Source: CAMDHY01 sp046156265 (GTDB taxonomy: Bacteria; Pseudomonadota; Alphaproteobacteria; Rhizobiales; Segnochrobactraceae). From it: a DNA stretch of 64,000 nt. Of this stretch, positions 18,142 to 26,527 are shown in pieces. The DNA lies in contig NZ_JAWDIR010000002.1 of NCBI RefSeq assembly GCF_046156265.1, positions 1 to 64,000 of the forward strand, in the 5' to 3' direction. The stretch's first letter is position 1. Every line of letters starts with the position of its first letter. The notes below the pieces were generated by a model that saw nothing but the letters and a program-made list of their open reading frames with translations, searched no databases and had not been told where the DNA came from. The position numbers and the translations under genes are program-made.

Positions 18142-19317
18142 TTGCTCGACCAGGCTGCACCGGGGAGCGTCGAGGCGGAGGACTTCTCCGCCGTCCGCGA
18201 CACGGTCCGGCGCTCTTACGAGAACGTCGTGCTGGTGCTGCAGGGCGGCGGCGCGCTCGGATCGTTCCAGCCGGGCGTCGTCGAGCGCCTCGACGCCGTC
18301 GGCGTCGACGTCAACTGGGTCGCCGGCATCTCGATCGGCGCCATCAACAGCGCCATCGTCGCCGGCAATCCGCCGGGGCGGCGCGTCGAGAAGCTGCGCG
18401 GCTTCTGGGAAAAGGTGACGGGCCGCATCGCGTGGCCGTGGCTGCCGCCCGGCGAGGAGATGCGCGCCGCCTTCAACCAGCTGTCGTCCTTTTCCGCCAT
18501 GGCCTTCGGCCAGCCGGGCTTCTTCGAGCCGCGCGTGCCCCCGCCGCAGTGGATGCCGCCGGGCGGAGCGGAGGCGACGAGCTACTACGACACCGCGCCG
18601 CTGAAGGCGACGCTCGAGGAGTTCGTCGACTTCGACTATCTCAACCGCGGCGCGGTCAGGCTGTCGGTCGGCGCGGTCAACCTGCGCAGCGGCAACTTCA
18701 CCTATTTCGATTCGACCGAGCGCCGCATCCGCCCCGAGCACATCATGGCCTCGGGGGCGCTGCCGCCGGGCTTCCCGGCGATCGAGATCGAGGGCGAGCT
18801 TTACTGGGACGGCGGCCTCGTCTCAAACACGCCGCTCGCCTACGTGCTGAGCCGTATCGACGGCGAGAACACGCTGATCCTGCAGGTCGACCTGTTCAGC
18901 GCCTCCGGCGACCGGCCGCGCACCCTGACGGAGGTGCGCGAGCGCCAGAAGGACATCCAGTTCTCGAGCCGCACGCGCCTCAACACCGACGTCTTCAAGC
19001 GCATCCAGGAGATGCGGCGCACGGTCTCGCAGCTGCTCGACCAGTTGCCGCCGGAGCTGCGCGACCTGCCGGAGGCGAGGAAGCTCGCAGACTGCCGCCG
19101 GGCGGCGCTCGTCAACATCATCCAGCTGATCTACCGCCGCAAGCCGACCGATCGCGACTACAAGGACTACGAGTTCTCGCGCAACACGATGCTGGAGAAC
19201 TGGCAGGCCGGCCGCGACGTCATCGTGCGGACGATGCGCCATCCCGACTGGTTCGAGCTGCCCGATCCGGAAGCCGGCGTCGTCACCCACGACGTCTGGC
19301 GCGACGCCAAGGACTGA
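18142..19317 (+). CDS. Patatin-like phospholipase/esterase with C-terminal DUF3734-type region
   Basis: A 391-residue hydrolase. The glycine-rich oxyanion loop LQGGGALGSFQPG, the nucleophile elbow GISIG (active Ser) and the catalytic Asp in WDGGLVSNTPL are all present at normal spacing. The region after about residue 260 fits the DUF3734 extension of alphaproteobacterial patatins near polyhydroxybutyrate genes. The start is TTG 18142, preceded by AAGGGGA. It is followed by acetoacetate decarboxylase after 46 bp, which suggests a link to 3-hydroxybutyrate/acetoacetate metabolism. Confidence 0.85.
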   Translation: MLDQAAPGSVEAEDFSAVRDTVRRSYENVVLVLQGGGALGSFQPGVVERLDAVGVDVNWVAGISIGAINSAIVAGNPPGRRVEKLRGFWEKVTGRIAWPWLPPGEEMRAAFNQLSSFSAMAFGQPGFFEPRVPPPQWMPPGGAEATSYYDTAPLKATLEEFVDFDYLNRGAVRLSVGAVNLRSGNFTYFDSTERRIRPEHIMASGALPPGFPAIEIEGELYWDGGLVSNTPLAYVLSRIDGENTLILQVDLFSASGDRPRTLTEVRERQKDIQFSSRTRLNTDVFKRIQEMRRTVSQLLDQLPPELRDLPEARKLADCRRAALVNIIQLIYRRKPTDRDYKDYEFSRNTMLENWQAGRDVIVRTMRHPDWFELPDPEAGVVTHDVWRDAKD

Positions 19318-19363
19318 GCGGCCTTCTGGACACCCGACCCTCCCGACCACCGGAGCAACGCCC

Positions 19364-20104
19364 GTGATCAGCGAAGACGAAGTCCGCCGCCGCGCCTTCG
19401 CGATGCCCCTCACCTCGCCGGCCTTCCCGCCGGGGCCCTACCGCTTCGTCAACCGCGAGTTCTTCATCATCACCTACCGCACCGACCCGGCGGCGCTCGC
19501 CGCGGTGGTGCCGGCGCCGCTCGAGATCGCCGAGCCGATCGTCAAGTACGAGTTCATCCGCATGCCGGATTCGAGCGGCTTCGGCGACTACACCGAGTCC
19601 GGGCAGGTGATCCCGGTCACCTACCAGGGCCAGAAGGGTGGCTACGTCCACGCCATGTATCTCGACGACGGCCCGCCGATCCTCGGCGGCCGCGAGCTCT
19701 GGGGCTTCCCGAAGAAGCTCGCGAGCCCGCGGCTGGCCGTCGAGAAGGAGACGCTGGTCGGCACCCTCGACTGCGGCTCGGTGCGGGTCGTCACGGCGAC
19801 GATGGGCTACAAGTGCGTCGAGCTCGACCGGGACCCGGTGATGGCGTCGCTGACGGCGCCGAACTTCCTCCTGAAGATCATCCCCCACGTCGACGGCACG
19901 GCGCGCGTCTGCGAGCTCGTCCGCTATTACATGCAGGACATCACCTTCAAGGGCGCTTGGACGGGGCCGGCCGACATCGAGCTGTTCCGCCACGCGCTCG
20001 CGCCCGTCGCGCAGCTCCCCGTGCTGGAGGTGCTCGGCGCCAGCCACATCCTCTGCGACCTGACGCTCGGCCTCGGCGAGGTGGTGCACGACTATCTCGC
20101 CTGA
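19364..20104 (+). CDS. adc: Acetoacetate decarboxylase
   Basis: A 246-residue enzyme of normal length that decarboxylates acetoacetate to acetone through a Schiff base on lysine. The motif GGRELWGFPKKLASPRL contains the adjacent lysines that include the catalytic one, and the central EFIRMPDSSGFGDYTESGQ segment is characteristic. The start is GTG 19364. It shares a transcription direction with the patatin-like gene and probably acts in the same ketone-body or polymer pathway. Confidence 0.9.
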   Translation: MISEDEVRRRAFAMPLTSPAFPPGPYRFVNREFFIITYRTDPAALAAVVPAPLEIAEPIVKYEFIRMPDSSGFGDYTESGQVIPVTYQGQKGGYVHAMYLDDGPPILGGRELWGFPKKLASPRLAVEKETLVGTLDCGSVRVVTATMGYKCVELDRDPVMASLTAPNFLLKIIPHVDGTARVCELVRYYMQDITFKGAWTGPADIELFRHALAPVAQLPVLEVLGASHILCDLTLGLGEVVHDYLA

Positions 20105-20176
20105 GGCGCGGGCTTCGCGGAGCGCGCACGCGGACGCGCATTGGCCGCCCCCCGGGAACGCGCTATCCCGGTTGCC

Positions 20177-20701
20177 ATGACCCTGCAGGCTCCGATTCGC
20201 ATCCTCGGCATCGACCCGGGCCTCCGCCGCACCGGCTGGGGGGCGATCGAGGTGTCCGGCAACTCGATCCGCTTCGTCGCCTCCGGATCGGTGGTGTCGG
20301 ATGCGGGCGATGAGCTCGCCCACCGGCTGCACGCGCTGTTCGTCGGGCTGACGACGGTGCTCGAAGAGCTCAGCCCGCACGAGGCCGCCGTCGAGCAGAC
20401 CTTCGTCAATCGCGACGGCGCGGCGACGCTGAAGCTCGGCCAGGCGCGCGGCATCGCCATGCTGGTGCCGGCGCGCGCCGGGCTCGCGGTCGCCGAATAC
20501 GCGCCGAATGCCGTCAAGAAGTCGGTCGTCGGCGCCGGTCACGCCGACAAGAAGCAGATCCGCATGATGGTGAAGGTGCTGCTGCCGAAGGCGGAATTCG
20601 ACAGCGACGACGCCGCCGACGCGCTCGCGATCGCCCTCTGCCACGCCCACCACCGCACCGCGCCGGCCGCGCGGCTCGCCCGCGCCGCTACCGGCGCCTG
20701 A
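20177..20701 (+). CDS. ruvC: Crossover junction endodeoxyribonuclease RuvC
   Basis: A 174-residue Holliday-junction resolvase. The first catalytic Asp is in ILGIDPGLRRTGWG, the catalytic Glu in AVEQTFVNRD, and the C-terminal acidic pair in DSDDAADALAIALCHAH. ATG 20177 is chosen because the protein then begins at the usual position; an upstream in-frame start would add 12 residues. ruvA follows after 10 bp. The common upstream partner yebC is not here. Confidence 0.95.
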   Translation: MTLQAPIRILGIDPGLRRTGWGAIEVSGNSIRFVASGSVVSDAGDELAHRLHALFVGLTTVLEELSPHEAAVEQTFVNRDGAATLKLGQARGIAMLVPARAGLAVAEYAPNAVKKSVVGAGHADKKQIRMMVKVLLPKAEFDSDDAADALAIALCHAHHRTAPAARLARAATGA

Positions 20702-20711
20702 GGCAGCAGAG

Positions 20712-21329
20712 ATGATCGGCAAGCTCCGGGGACTGGTGGATACCATCGCCGAGGACCACGTGGTCCTCGACGTCGGCGGCGTCGGCTACGAGGTGTTCTG
20801 CCCGGCGCGCGTGCTCGGCCACCTGCCGCGGCCCGGCGAGCCGGTGGCGCTCGTCATCGAGACGGTGGTGCGCGAGGACGCGATCCGCCTCTACGGCTTC
20901 ACCTCGCCCGGCGAGCGGGCGTGGTTCCGCCTGCTCACCTCCGTTCAGGGCGTCGGCGCCAAGGTGGCGCTGGCGATCCTCGGCGTGCTCGCCCCCGATG
21001 ATCTCGCCACTGCCATCGCGCTCGGCGACAAGGTGGCGCTGTCGCGGGCCCCGGGCGTCGGCAAGCGGCTCGCCGAGCGGCTTGTCGTGGAGCTGAAGCA
21101 GGCGGCCGGTGAACTCGCCCTGCCGGCGGCGCTCGCCGGATCGGGCGGCGTCCAGGTCGCCGCGGGCGCATCCGACCCCGCGCTCGCGGACGCCGTCTCG
21201 GCGCTGGTCAACCTGGGCTATGGCGAGGCGCAGGCGCGCGGCGCCGTGCTCGCCGCCCGTGCCGCCGGCCACGCCGATGCCGGAGCCGCGACGCTGATCC
21301 GCCAGGCGCTGAAGGAGCTCGCGCGGTAG
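20712..21329 (+). CDS. ruvA: Holliday junction branch migration protein RuvA
   Basis: A 205-residue DNA-binding subunit of the RuvAB branch-migration motor. The start MIGKLRGLVDTIAEDHVVLD, the helix-hairpin-helix segments (LLTSVQGVGAKVALAIL and LSRAPGVGKRLAERLVVELK) and the C-terminal domain III (DAVSALVNLGYGEAQA) are all present. ruvB, which normally follows immediately, is absent. Instead there is a family B half-element and then the NAGGN operon. Confidence 0.96.
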   Translation: MIGKLRGLVDTIAEDHVVLDVGGVGYEVFCPARVLGHLPRPGEPVALVIETVVREDAIRLYGFTSPGERAWFRLLTSVQGVGAKVALAILGVLAPDDLATAIALGDKVALSRAPGVGKRLAERLVVELKQAAGELALPAALAGSGGVQVAAGASDPALADAVSALVNLGYGEAQARGAVLAARAAGHADAGAATLIRQALKELAR

Positions 21330-21385
21330 TCAGTCGAGGGGAGAGTGGGTCGGCCGTCGGAGCGCTCTAGCGAGAGTCGAAGTCG

Positions 21386-21427
21386 CGGCCACCCCCTCCC
21401 TGCCCTCCCCCGCAAGGGGGGAGGGTT
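21386..21427. repeat. Family B palindromic element, half copy
   Basis: This matches the right end of the full elements at 50799 and 58096. A GGCC-rich lead and CCCCCTCCCTGC are followed by the 24-bp terminal palindrome at 21404-21427, with GCAAGG at its centre instead of GCGAGG. No left end is present within 300 bp. Confidence 0.75.
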
Positions 21428-21474
21428 CGCGTTCTTGCCTCGGCTGCGCGCCCGAAAAAAATCTCTGCACCGAC

Positions 21475-21499
21475 GGAACCTTTTCGCGGCTCGGCCGTT
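21475..21499 (+). promoter_or_regulatory. EcfG-type general stress promoter for the NAGGN operon
   Basis: GGAAC at 21475-21479, then 16 bp, then CGTT at 21496-21499, exactly matching the alphaproteobacterial EcfG consensus GGAAC-N16/17-CGTT. It faces the NAGGN genes and would give a leader of about 130 nt. The match is seen in sequence; use by EcfG is inferred. Confidence 0.7.
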
Positions 21500-21638
21500 T
21501 CACCGTCCCACGACACCACACCGACGACCGTCATGACCCGCCGATCGACCAACGATCCCGCGGGCTCAGACGTCGTCGCGCGTCGGCCGCGGCTCCTTCT
21601 GTGCCGGTGTCGGCGCAGACGAGGAGGACCAACCCGGC

Positions 21639-23414
21639 ATGTGCGGGATTTGCGGCGAGATCACCTTCGACCAGAGGGCCGCCTCGGCGGCGTCCGTGCA
21701 GCGAATGGCCGACGCGCTCGCGCCACGCGGTCCGGATGGCGAGGGCATCGTCGCCCGCGGGCGCGTCGCGCTCGGCCATCGCCGCCTCTCGATCATCGAC
21801 CTGTCGAGCCGCGCCGAGCAGCCGATGGTCGATCCCGAGCTCGGCCTGACCATCGCCTTCAACGGCTGCATCTACAATTACGAGGCGCTGCGCGAGGAGC
21901 TGTCCGGCCTCGGCTACCGGTTCTTCTCCGGCGGCGACACCGAGGTGATCCTCAAGGCCTACCACGCCTGGGGCGAGGGCTGCGTCGAACGCCTGATCGG
22001 CATGTTCGCCTTCGTCATCCACGAGCGCGAGACGGGGCGCGTCGTGATGGCGCGCGACCGCTTCGGCATCAAGCCGCTCTATCTGGCCGAGAGCCCCGGC
22101 CGGCTGCGCTTCGCCTCCTCGCTGCCGGCGCTGCTGGCGGCCGGCGATACCGACACCTCGATCGACCGGGTGGCGCTGCACCGCTATATGAGCTTCCACG
22201 CGGTCGTGCCGGCGCCGGAGACGATCCTCAAGGGCGTGCGCAAGCTGCCGCCGGCCACCGTCCGGGTCATCGAGGCCGACGGGCAGAGCCGCGAGCGGCG
22301 CTACTGGACGCTGTCGTTCGACCGCAGCGCCGGTGACATCCGGCTGCCCGCCGCGGAGTGGGAGGAGCGCATCCTCGCCTCGCTGCGCACGGCGGTGGAG
22401 CGCCGCATGGTCGCCGACGTGCCCGTCGGCGTGCTGCTCTCCGGCGGCGTCGATTCGAGCCTGATCGTGGCTCTGCTCGCGGAGGCCGGCCAGACCGGGC
22501 TCGAGACCTTCTCGATCGGCTTCGAGAGCGCCAACGGCGAGAAGGGCGACGAGTTCGTCTATTCCGACCTGGTCGCCGAGCGCTTCGGCACGCGCCACCA
22601 CCAGATCTTCGTGCCGTCGGTGGATCTCGTCGCGGAGCTGCCGGGGGCGGTGGCGGCGATGTCGGAGCCAATGGTCTCCTACGACTGCATCGGCTTCTAC
22701 CTGCTGTCGCGCGAGGTCGCGAAGCACATCAAGGTGGTGCAGTCCGGCCAGGGCGCCGACGAGATCTTCGCCGGCTACCACTGGTATCCGCCGCTCGCCG
22801 CCGCCAACGACCCGGTCGGCGAATACGCGCGGCTGTTCATCGACCGCGACCACGCGACGCTCGCCACCCAGCTCTCGCCCGACTACCTCGCCGACCGCGA
22901 CGAGAGCCGCGCTTTCGTCGAGGCGCATTTCGCGGAGACCGGCGCCACGGACCCGCTCGACAAGGCGCTCAGGCTCGATTCCACCGTCATGCTGGTCGAC
23001 GACCCGGTGAAGCGGGTGGATTCGATGACGATGGCGGCCGGCCTCGAGGCGCGCGTGCCCTTCCTCGACCACGAGCTCGCCGAACTCGCCGCCCGCATGC
23101 CGGGCGAGCACAAGCTTTCCGACGGCGGCAAGGGCGTGCTGAAGGCGATCGCCCGCAAGATGCTGCCGCGCGAGGTGGTTGACCGCCCGAAGGGCTACTT
23201 CCCGGTGCCGATCCTGAAGTACCTCGCCGGCCCGACGCTCGACCTCGTCCGCGACGTGCTCTCCGCCGCACCGGCCCGCGAACGCGGCATCTTCCGCCGC
23301 GACTACCTCGACAAGCTGCTGGCGAACCCGTCCGACCACATCACGCCGCTGCGCGGTTCCGAGCTGTGGCAGGCGGCGCTGCTCGAGATGTGGCTGCAGA
23401 CGCACCGCGTCTGA
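21639..23414 (+). CDS. asnO: N-acetylglutaminylglutamine amidotransferase (asparagine synthetase-like)
   Basis: A 591-residue glutamine-dependent amidotransferase of the asparagine synthetase B family. The N-terminal Cys2 nucleophile (MCGICGEI) starts the glutaminase domain, and LLSGGVDSSLIVALL near residue 267 is the PP-loop of the synthetase domain. The end QGADEIFAGYHWYPPL and the pairing with the next gene identify the NAGGN subgroup. The protein amidates N-acetylglutaminylglutamine to the osmoprotectant N-acetylglutaminylglutamine amide. It is first in a three-gene operon with an EcfG-type promoter upstream. Confidence 0.92.
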   Translation: MCGICGEITFDQRAASAASVQRMADALAPRGPDGEGIVARGRVALGHRRLSIIDLSSRAEQPMVDPELGLTIAFNGCIYNYEALREELSGLGYRFFSGGDTEVILKAYHAWGEGCVERLIGMFAFVIHERETGRVVMARDRFGIKPLYLAESPGRLRFASSLPALLAAGDTDTSIDRVALHRYMSFHAVVPAPETILKGVRKLPPATVRVIEADGQSRERRYWTLSFDRSAGDIRLPAAEWEERILASLRTAVERRMVADVPVGVLLSGGVDSSLIVALLAEAGQTGLETFSIGFESANGEKGDEFVYSDLVAERFGTRHHQIFVPSVDLVAELPGAVAAMSEPMVSYDCIGFYLLSREVAKHIKVVQSGQGADEIFAGYHWYPPLAAANDPVGEYARLFIDRDHATLATQLSPDYLADRDESRAFVEAHFAETGATDPLDKALRLDSTVMLVDDPVKRVDSMTMAAGLEARVPFLDHELAELAARMPGEHKLSDGGKGVLKAIARKMLPREVVDRPKGYFPVPILKYLAGPTLDLVRDVLSAAPARERGIFRRDYLDKLLANPSDHITPLRGSELWQAALLEMWLQTHRV

Positions 23415-23479
23415 CGCGGGCTGCGAACCCGCTGCCACCACCAGCGTTGACAAGAGACGGCGCATCCGAGGGGGACCCC

Positions 23480-25255
23480 ATGATGCACAGCAAGCTTTCC
23501 GCCGCCGCGGCCATTGCCAGCGCAGCCGAAATCCAGAGCGACGGCGCCACTGCACCGGCGATCACGCCGTCGGTTCCCGAGGGTGTCTGCCTCGACTGCG
23601 GCTGGGGGCGGCTGCTGTTCTCGCAGACCTTTGCCGACGCCAACGCGCTGGCCGAGGCGATGCGGGCGGAGGGTCCGGGCCGGCGCGACATCGCCTTCTA
23701 TGTCCGCGATCCACACGTGCTGCTGGCGGCGGCACCGCACGAACTGTTCCTCGACCCCTCGCACGCCTTCCGCCTGAGGCTCGCCGACCTGAAGCGGACG
23801 GACCGGCGGCCGGGCGGCTTCACCGTTCGCCGCATCGCCTCGGCGGCCGATGCCGACGGCGTCAACCGCATCTATGCGGCGCGTGGCATGGTGCCGATCC
23901 GGCCGGACTTCTTCTGGGGCCGACCGAACGGTGGCGCCATCCTCCACCTCGTCGCCGAGGACGACGTGTCGGGCGCGATCGTCGGCACCGTCACCGGCAT
24001 CGACCACGCCCGCATCTTCGACGATCCTGACCACGCCGCGTCGCTCTGGTGCCTCGCCGTCGACCCGCAGGCGCCGCACCCCGGCATCGGCGAGGCGCTC
24101 GTGCGCCATCTCTGCGCGCTGATGCGTGAGCGCGGCGCCGTCCACCTCGATCTTTCGGTGATGCACGACAACGAGGCGGCGATCGGCCTCTATGAGCAGC
24201 TCGGCTTCGAGCGGCTGCCGGTGTTCGCGGTGAAGCGCAAGAACCCGATCAACGAGAAGCTGTTCGCCGGCCCGCCGCCGGAGGCGTCGCTCAATCCCTA
24301 CGCCCGCATCATCGTCGAGGAGGCGCGCCGGCGCGGCATCGGCGTCGATCTGATCGACGCCGAGGGCGGGCTGTTCCGCCTGATCTATGGCGGTCGCTCG
24401 ATCGCCTGCCGGGAGTCTCTCTCCGACCTGACGTCGGCCGTGGCGCTGTCGATCTGCGACGACAAGGCGGTGACGCGGCGCATCGTCGAGCGTGCCGGCG
24501 TGCGTGTGCCGGAGGAGATCGAGGCGGGGGACGCGAGCCTCTTGCCGGCGTTCCTGGAACGCCATGGCTCGGTGGTGGTGAAGCCGGCCCGCGGCGAGCA
24601 GGGCCGCGGCGTCGCCGTCGGCCTGACGACGCTCGACGAGGTCGAGGCGGCCGTCGAGCGCGCCCGCGGCGTCTGCGACCGCGTGCTGGTGGAATCGTGC
24701 TTCCACGGCGACGACCTGCGCCTCGTCGTCATCGACTACCGGCTCGTGGCGGCGGCGATCCGGCGGCCGGCGGCGGTCGTCGGCGACGGCCGCTCCACCG
24801 TCCGCGAGCTGATCGCCCGGCAGAGCCGCCGCCGCGAGGCCGCGACAGGGGGCGAGTCCTCGATCCCGCTCGACGCGGAGACCGAGCGCTGCGTCGCCGC
24901 CGCCGGGCTGACGCTCGAGGACATCCCCGACGTCAACCGCGAGGTGACGGTGCGCAAGGCGGCGAACCTGCACACCGGCGGCACCATTCACGACGTCACC
25001 GACCACGTGCACCCGACGCTCGTCGACGCGGCGGTTCAGGTGGCCCGCGCCATCGGCATCCCGGTGGTCGGCGTCGACTTCATCGTGCGCTCGCCGCACG
25101 AGCCGGACTACGTGTTCATCGAGGCGAACGAGCGGCCGGGCCTCGCCAACCACGAGCCGCAGCCGACAGCGGAGCGCTTCGTCGACCTGTTGTTCCCGCA
25201 ATCGATGCCGGCGGCGGCGCGCGATCTCGGCCGCGACGCGCCGACGGCGTGGTGA
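23480..25255 (+). CDS. ngg: N-acetylglutaminylglutamine synthetase (GNAT plus ATP-grasp)
   Basis: A 591-residue bifunctional enzyme. Residues about 112-262 form a GNAT acetyltransferase (FTVRRIASAADADGVNRIY, then HPGIGEALVRHLCALM). Residues about 275-580 form an ATP-grasp ligase of the cyanophycin-synthetase/glutathione type (VVKPARGEQGRGVAVG, VLVESCFHGDDLRLVVID, and EANERPGLANHEP near the end). It acetylates glutamine and joins a second glutamine, making the substrate of the upstream amidotransferase. The ATG at 23480 is preceded by GAGGGGGA. The gap to the previous gene is 65 bp. Confidence 0.92.
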   Translation: MMHSKLSAAAAIASAAEIQSDGATAPAITPSVPEGVCLDCGWGRLLFSQTFADANALAEAMRAEGPGRRDIAFYVRDPHVLLAAAPHELFLDPSHAFRLRLADLKRTDRRPGGFTVRRIASAADADGVNRIYAARGMVPIRPDFFWGRPNGGAILHLVAEDDVSGAIVGTVTGIDHARIFDDPDHAASLWCLAVDPQAPHPGIGEALVRHLCALMRERGAVHLDLSVMHDNEAAIGLYEQLGFERLPVFAVKRKNPINEKLFAGPPPEASLNPYARIIVEEARRRGIGVDLIDAEGGLFRLIYGGRSIACRESLSDLTSAVALSICDDKAVTRRIVERAGVRVPEEIEAGDASLLPAFLERHGSVVVKPARGEQGRGVAVGLTTLDEVEAAVERARGVCDRVLVESCFHGDDLRLVVIDYRLVAAAIRRPAAVVGDGRSTVRELIARQSRRREAATGGESSIPLDAETERCVAAAGLTLEDIPDVNREVTVRKAANLHTGGTIHDVTDHVHPTLVDAAVQVARAIGIPVVGVDFIVRSPHEPDYVFIEANERPGLANHEPQPTAERFVDLLFPQSMPAAARDLGRDAPTAW

Positions 25256-25262
25256 GCGGCCG

Positions 25263-26426
25263 ATGCCCCGTCTCGCTATCGACACCGACTACCTCACCGC
25301 GACGCTGAAGGCGTTGCTCGCGATCCCGAGCCCGAGCGGCTACACGGACACGATCGTGCGATCCTGCGGCGCCGAACTGCGCCGCCTCGGCGTCGAGACC
25401 GAGACGACGCGGCGCGGTGCCATCCGCGCCAAGCTGCCGGGGCAATCCGCGCAGCCGGCGCGCGCCGTGATCGCCCACCTCGACACCCTCGGTGCCCAGG
25501 TGAAGCAGCTGAAGGACAACGGCCGGCTGGAGCTCGTGCCGATCGGCCACTGGTCGGCCCGCTTCGCGGAAGGCGCGCGCGTCACCATCTTCACCGAGCG
25601 CGGCGGCTATCGCGGCACCATCCTGCCGCTGAAGGCCTCCGGCCATACCTACGGCGACGAGGTCGACACCGCCCCGATCGGCTGGCAGCACGTGGAACTG
25701 CGCGTCGACGCCATCGCCCGCGACCGTGGCGATCTCCGCCACCTCGGCTTCGATGTCGGCGACATCGTCGCCGTCGACCCGCAGCCGGAGTTTCTCGACA
25801 ACGGCTACATCGTCTCCCGCCATCTCGACGACAAGGCGGGCGTCGCCATCCTGCTTGCGGCGCTCGAAGCACTGATCCGCGAGGGCTCGCCGCTGCCGGT
25901 CGACACCTTCTGGCTGTTCTCGGTCGCCGAGGAAGTGGGCGTCGGCGCGGCGTCGGTGCTGACGCAGAACATCGCCTCGATGCTGACGGTCGACAACGGC
26001 ACCTCGGCGCCCGGCCAGTCGAGCTCCGAGTTCGGCGTGACGATCGCCATGGCCGACCAGACCGGGCCCTTCGACTGGCACCTGACGAAGCGGATGGTGG
26101 AGCTCTGCCGCGAGCACGACATCCGCTACCAGAAGGACGTCTTCCGCTACTACCGCTCCGACTGCGCCTCGGCGATCGAGGCGGGTGAGGACGTCCGCAC
26201 GGCGCTGGTCACCTTCGGCGTCGACGCCTCGCACGGCTACGAGCGCATCCACCTGCACGCGCTGCGCTCGATCGCCGAGCTCGTCACCGCCTATGCGACG
26301 AGCGACGTCGAGTTCTGGCGCGACGCCGAGCCCGTCGCCCCCCTCCTCGGCTTCCCCAAGCAGCCGATGAAGCCGGCCGAGCAGCCGGAGGCCGCCGCCG
26401 TCGGAGAGCCCGGGGAGCCCGTCTAG
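25263..26426 (+). CDS. NAGGN-system M42-family peptidase
   Basis: A 387-residue metallo-aminopeptidase of the M42 family, in the subgroup found only with NAGGN synthesis genes. The metal ligands are visible: H and D in VIAHLDTLG, DDKAG, EEVG and a C-terminal DASHGYERIHLHAL. It starts 7 bp after the synthetase gene. Its task is probably to process or recycle the dipeptide osmolyte, which is known for the family only by association. The last 20 residues are Pro/Glu-rich and unconserved in appearance. Confidence 0.9.
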   Translation: MPRLAIDTDYLTATLKALLAIPSPSGYTDTIVRSCGAELRRLGVETETTRRGAIRAKLPGQSAQPARAVIAHLDTLGAQVKQLKDNGRLELVPIGHWSARFAEGARVTIFTERGGYRGTILPLKASGHTYGDEVDTAPIGWQHVELRVDAIARDRGDLRHLGFDVGDIVAVDPQPEFLDNGYIVSRHLDDKAGVAILLAALEALIREGSPLPVDTFWLFSVAEEVGVGAASVLTQNIASMLTVDNGTSAPGQSSSEFGVTIAMADQTGPFDWHLTKRMVELCREHDIRYQKDVFRYYRSDCASAIEAGEDVRTALVTFGVDASHGYERIHLHALRSIAELVTAYATSDVEFWRDAEPVAPLLGFPKQPMKPAEQPEAAAVGEPGEPV

Positions 26427-26495
26427 GACCTCCCGGACGGGCCGACGGCCGCCATGCCGCGCGGCGGCGGCCTATCGGATCATCACGACCTCTTG

Positions 26496-26516
26496 AAAGG
26501 ACTAATGGAGTCCTTT
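26496..26516. promoter_or_regulatory. Perfect 8-bp palindrome upstream of the TnpB-like/PspA gene
   Basis: AAAGGACT (26496-26503), a 5-bp spacer, then AGTCCTTT (26509-26516). It ends 11 bp before the ATG at 26528 and stands out as AT-rich in this genome. A repressor operator or an RNA hairpin over the ribosome-binding region are both possible. No T-run supports a terminator. Confidence 0.5.
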
Positions 26517-26527
26517 ATGGTCTGGTG

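Larger units (their letters stand above)
21330..21638. other. 309-bp gene-free region between ruvA and the NAGGN operon
   Basis: It holds a half copy of the family B palindromic element (21386-21427) and an EcfG-type promoter (21475-21499). After the promoter is about 130 bp of leader before the ATG at 21639, in which I see no further structure. No gene or gene remnant is visible, including no trace of ruvB. Confidence 0.75.

Noticed and set aside
20153..20176. GGAAC and CGGTT before ruvC as an EcfG promoter
   Set aside because: The spacing is about 9 bp, too short for this promoter class.
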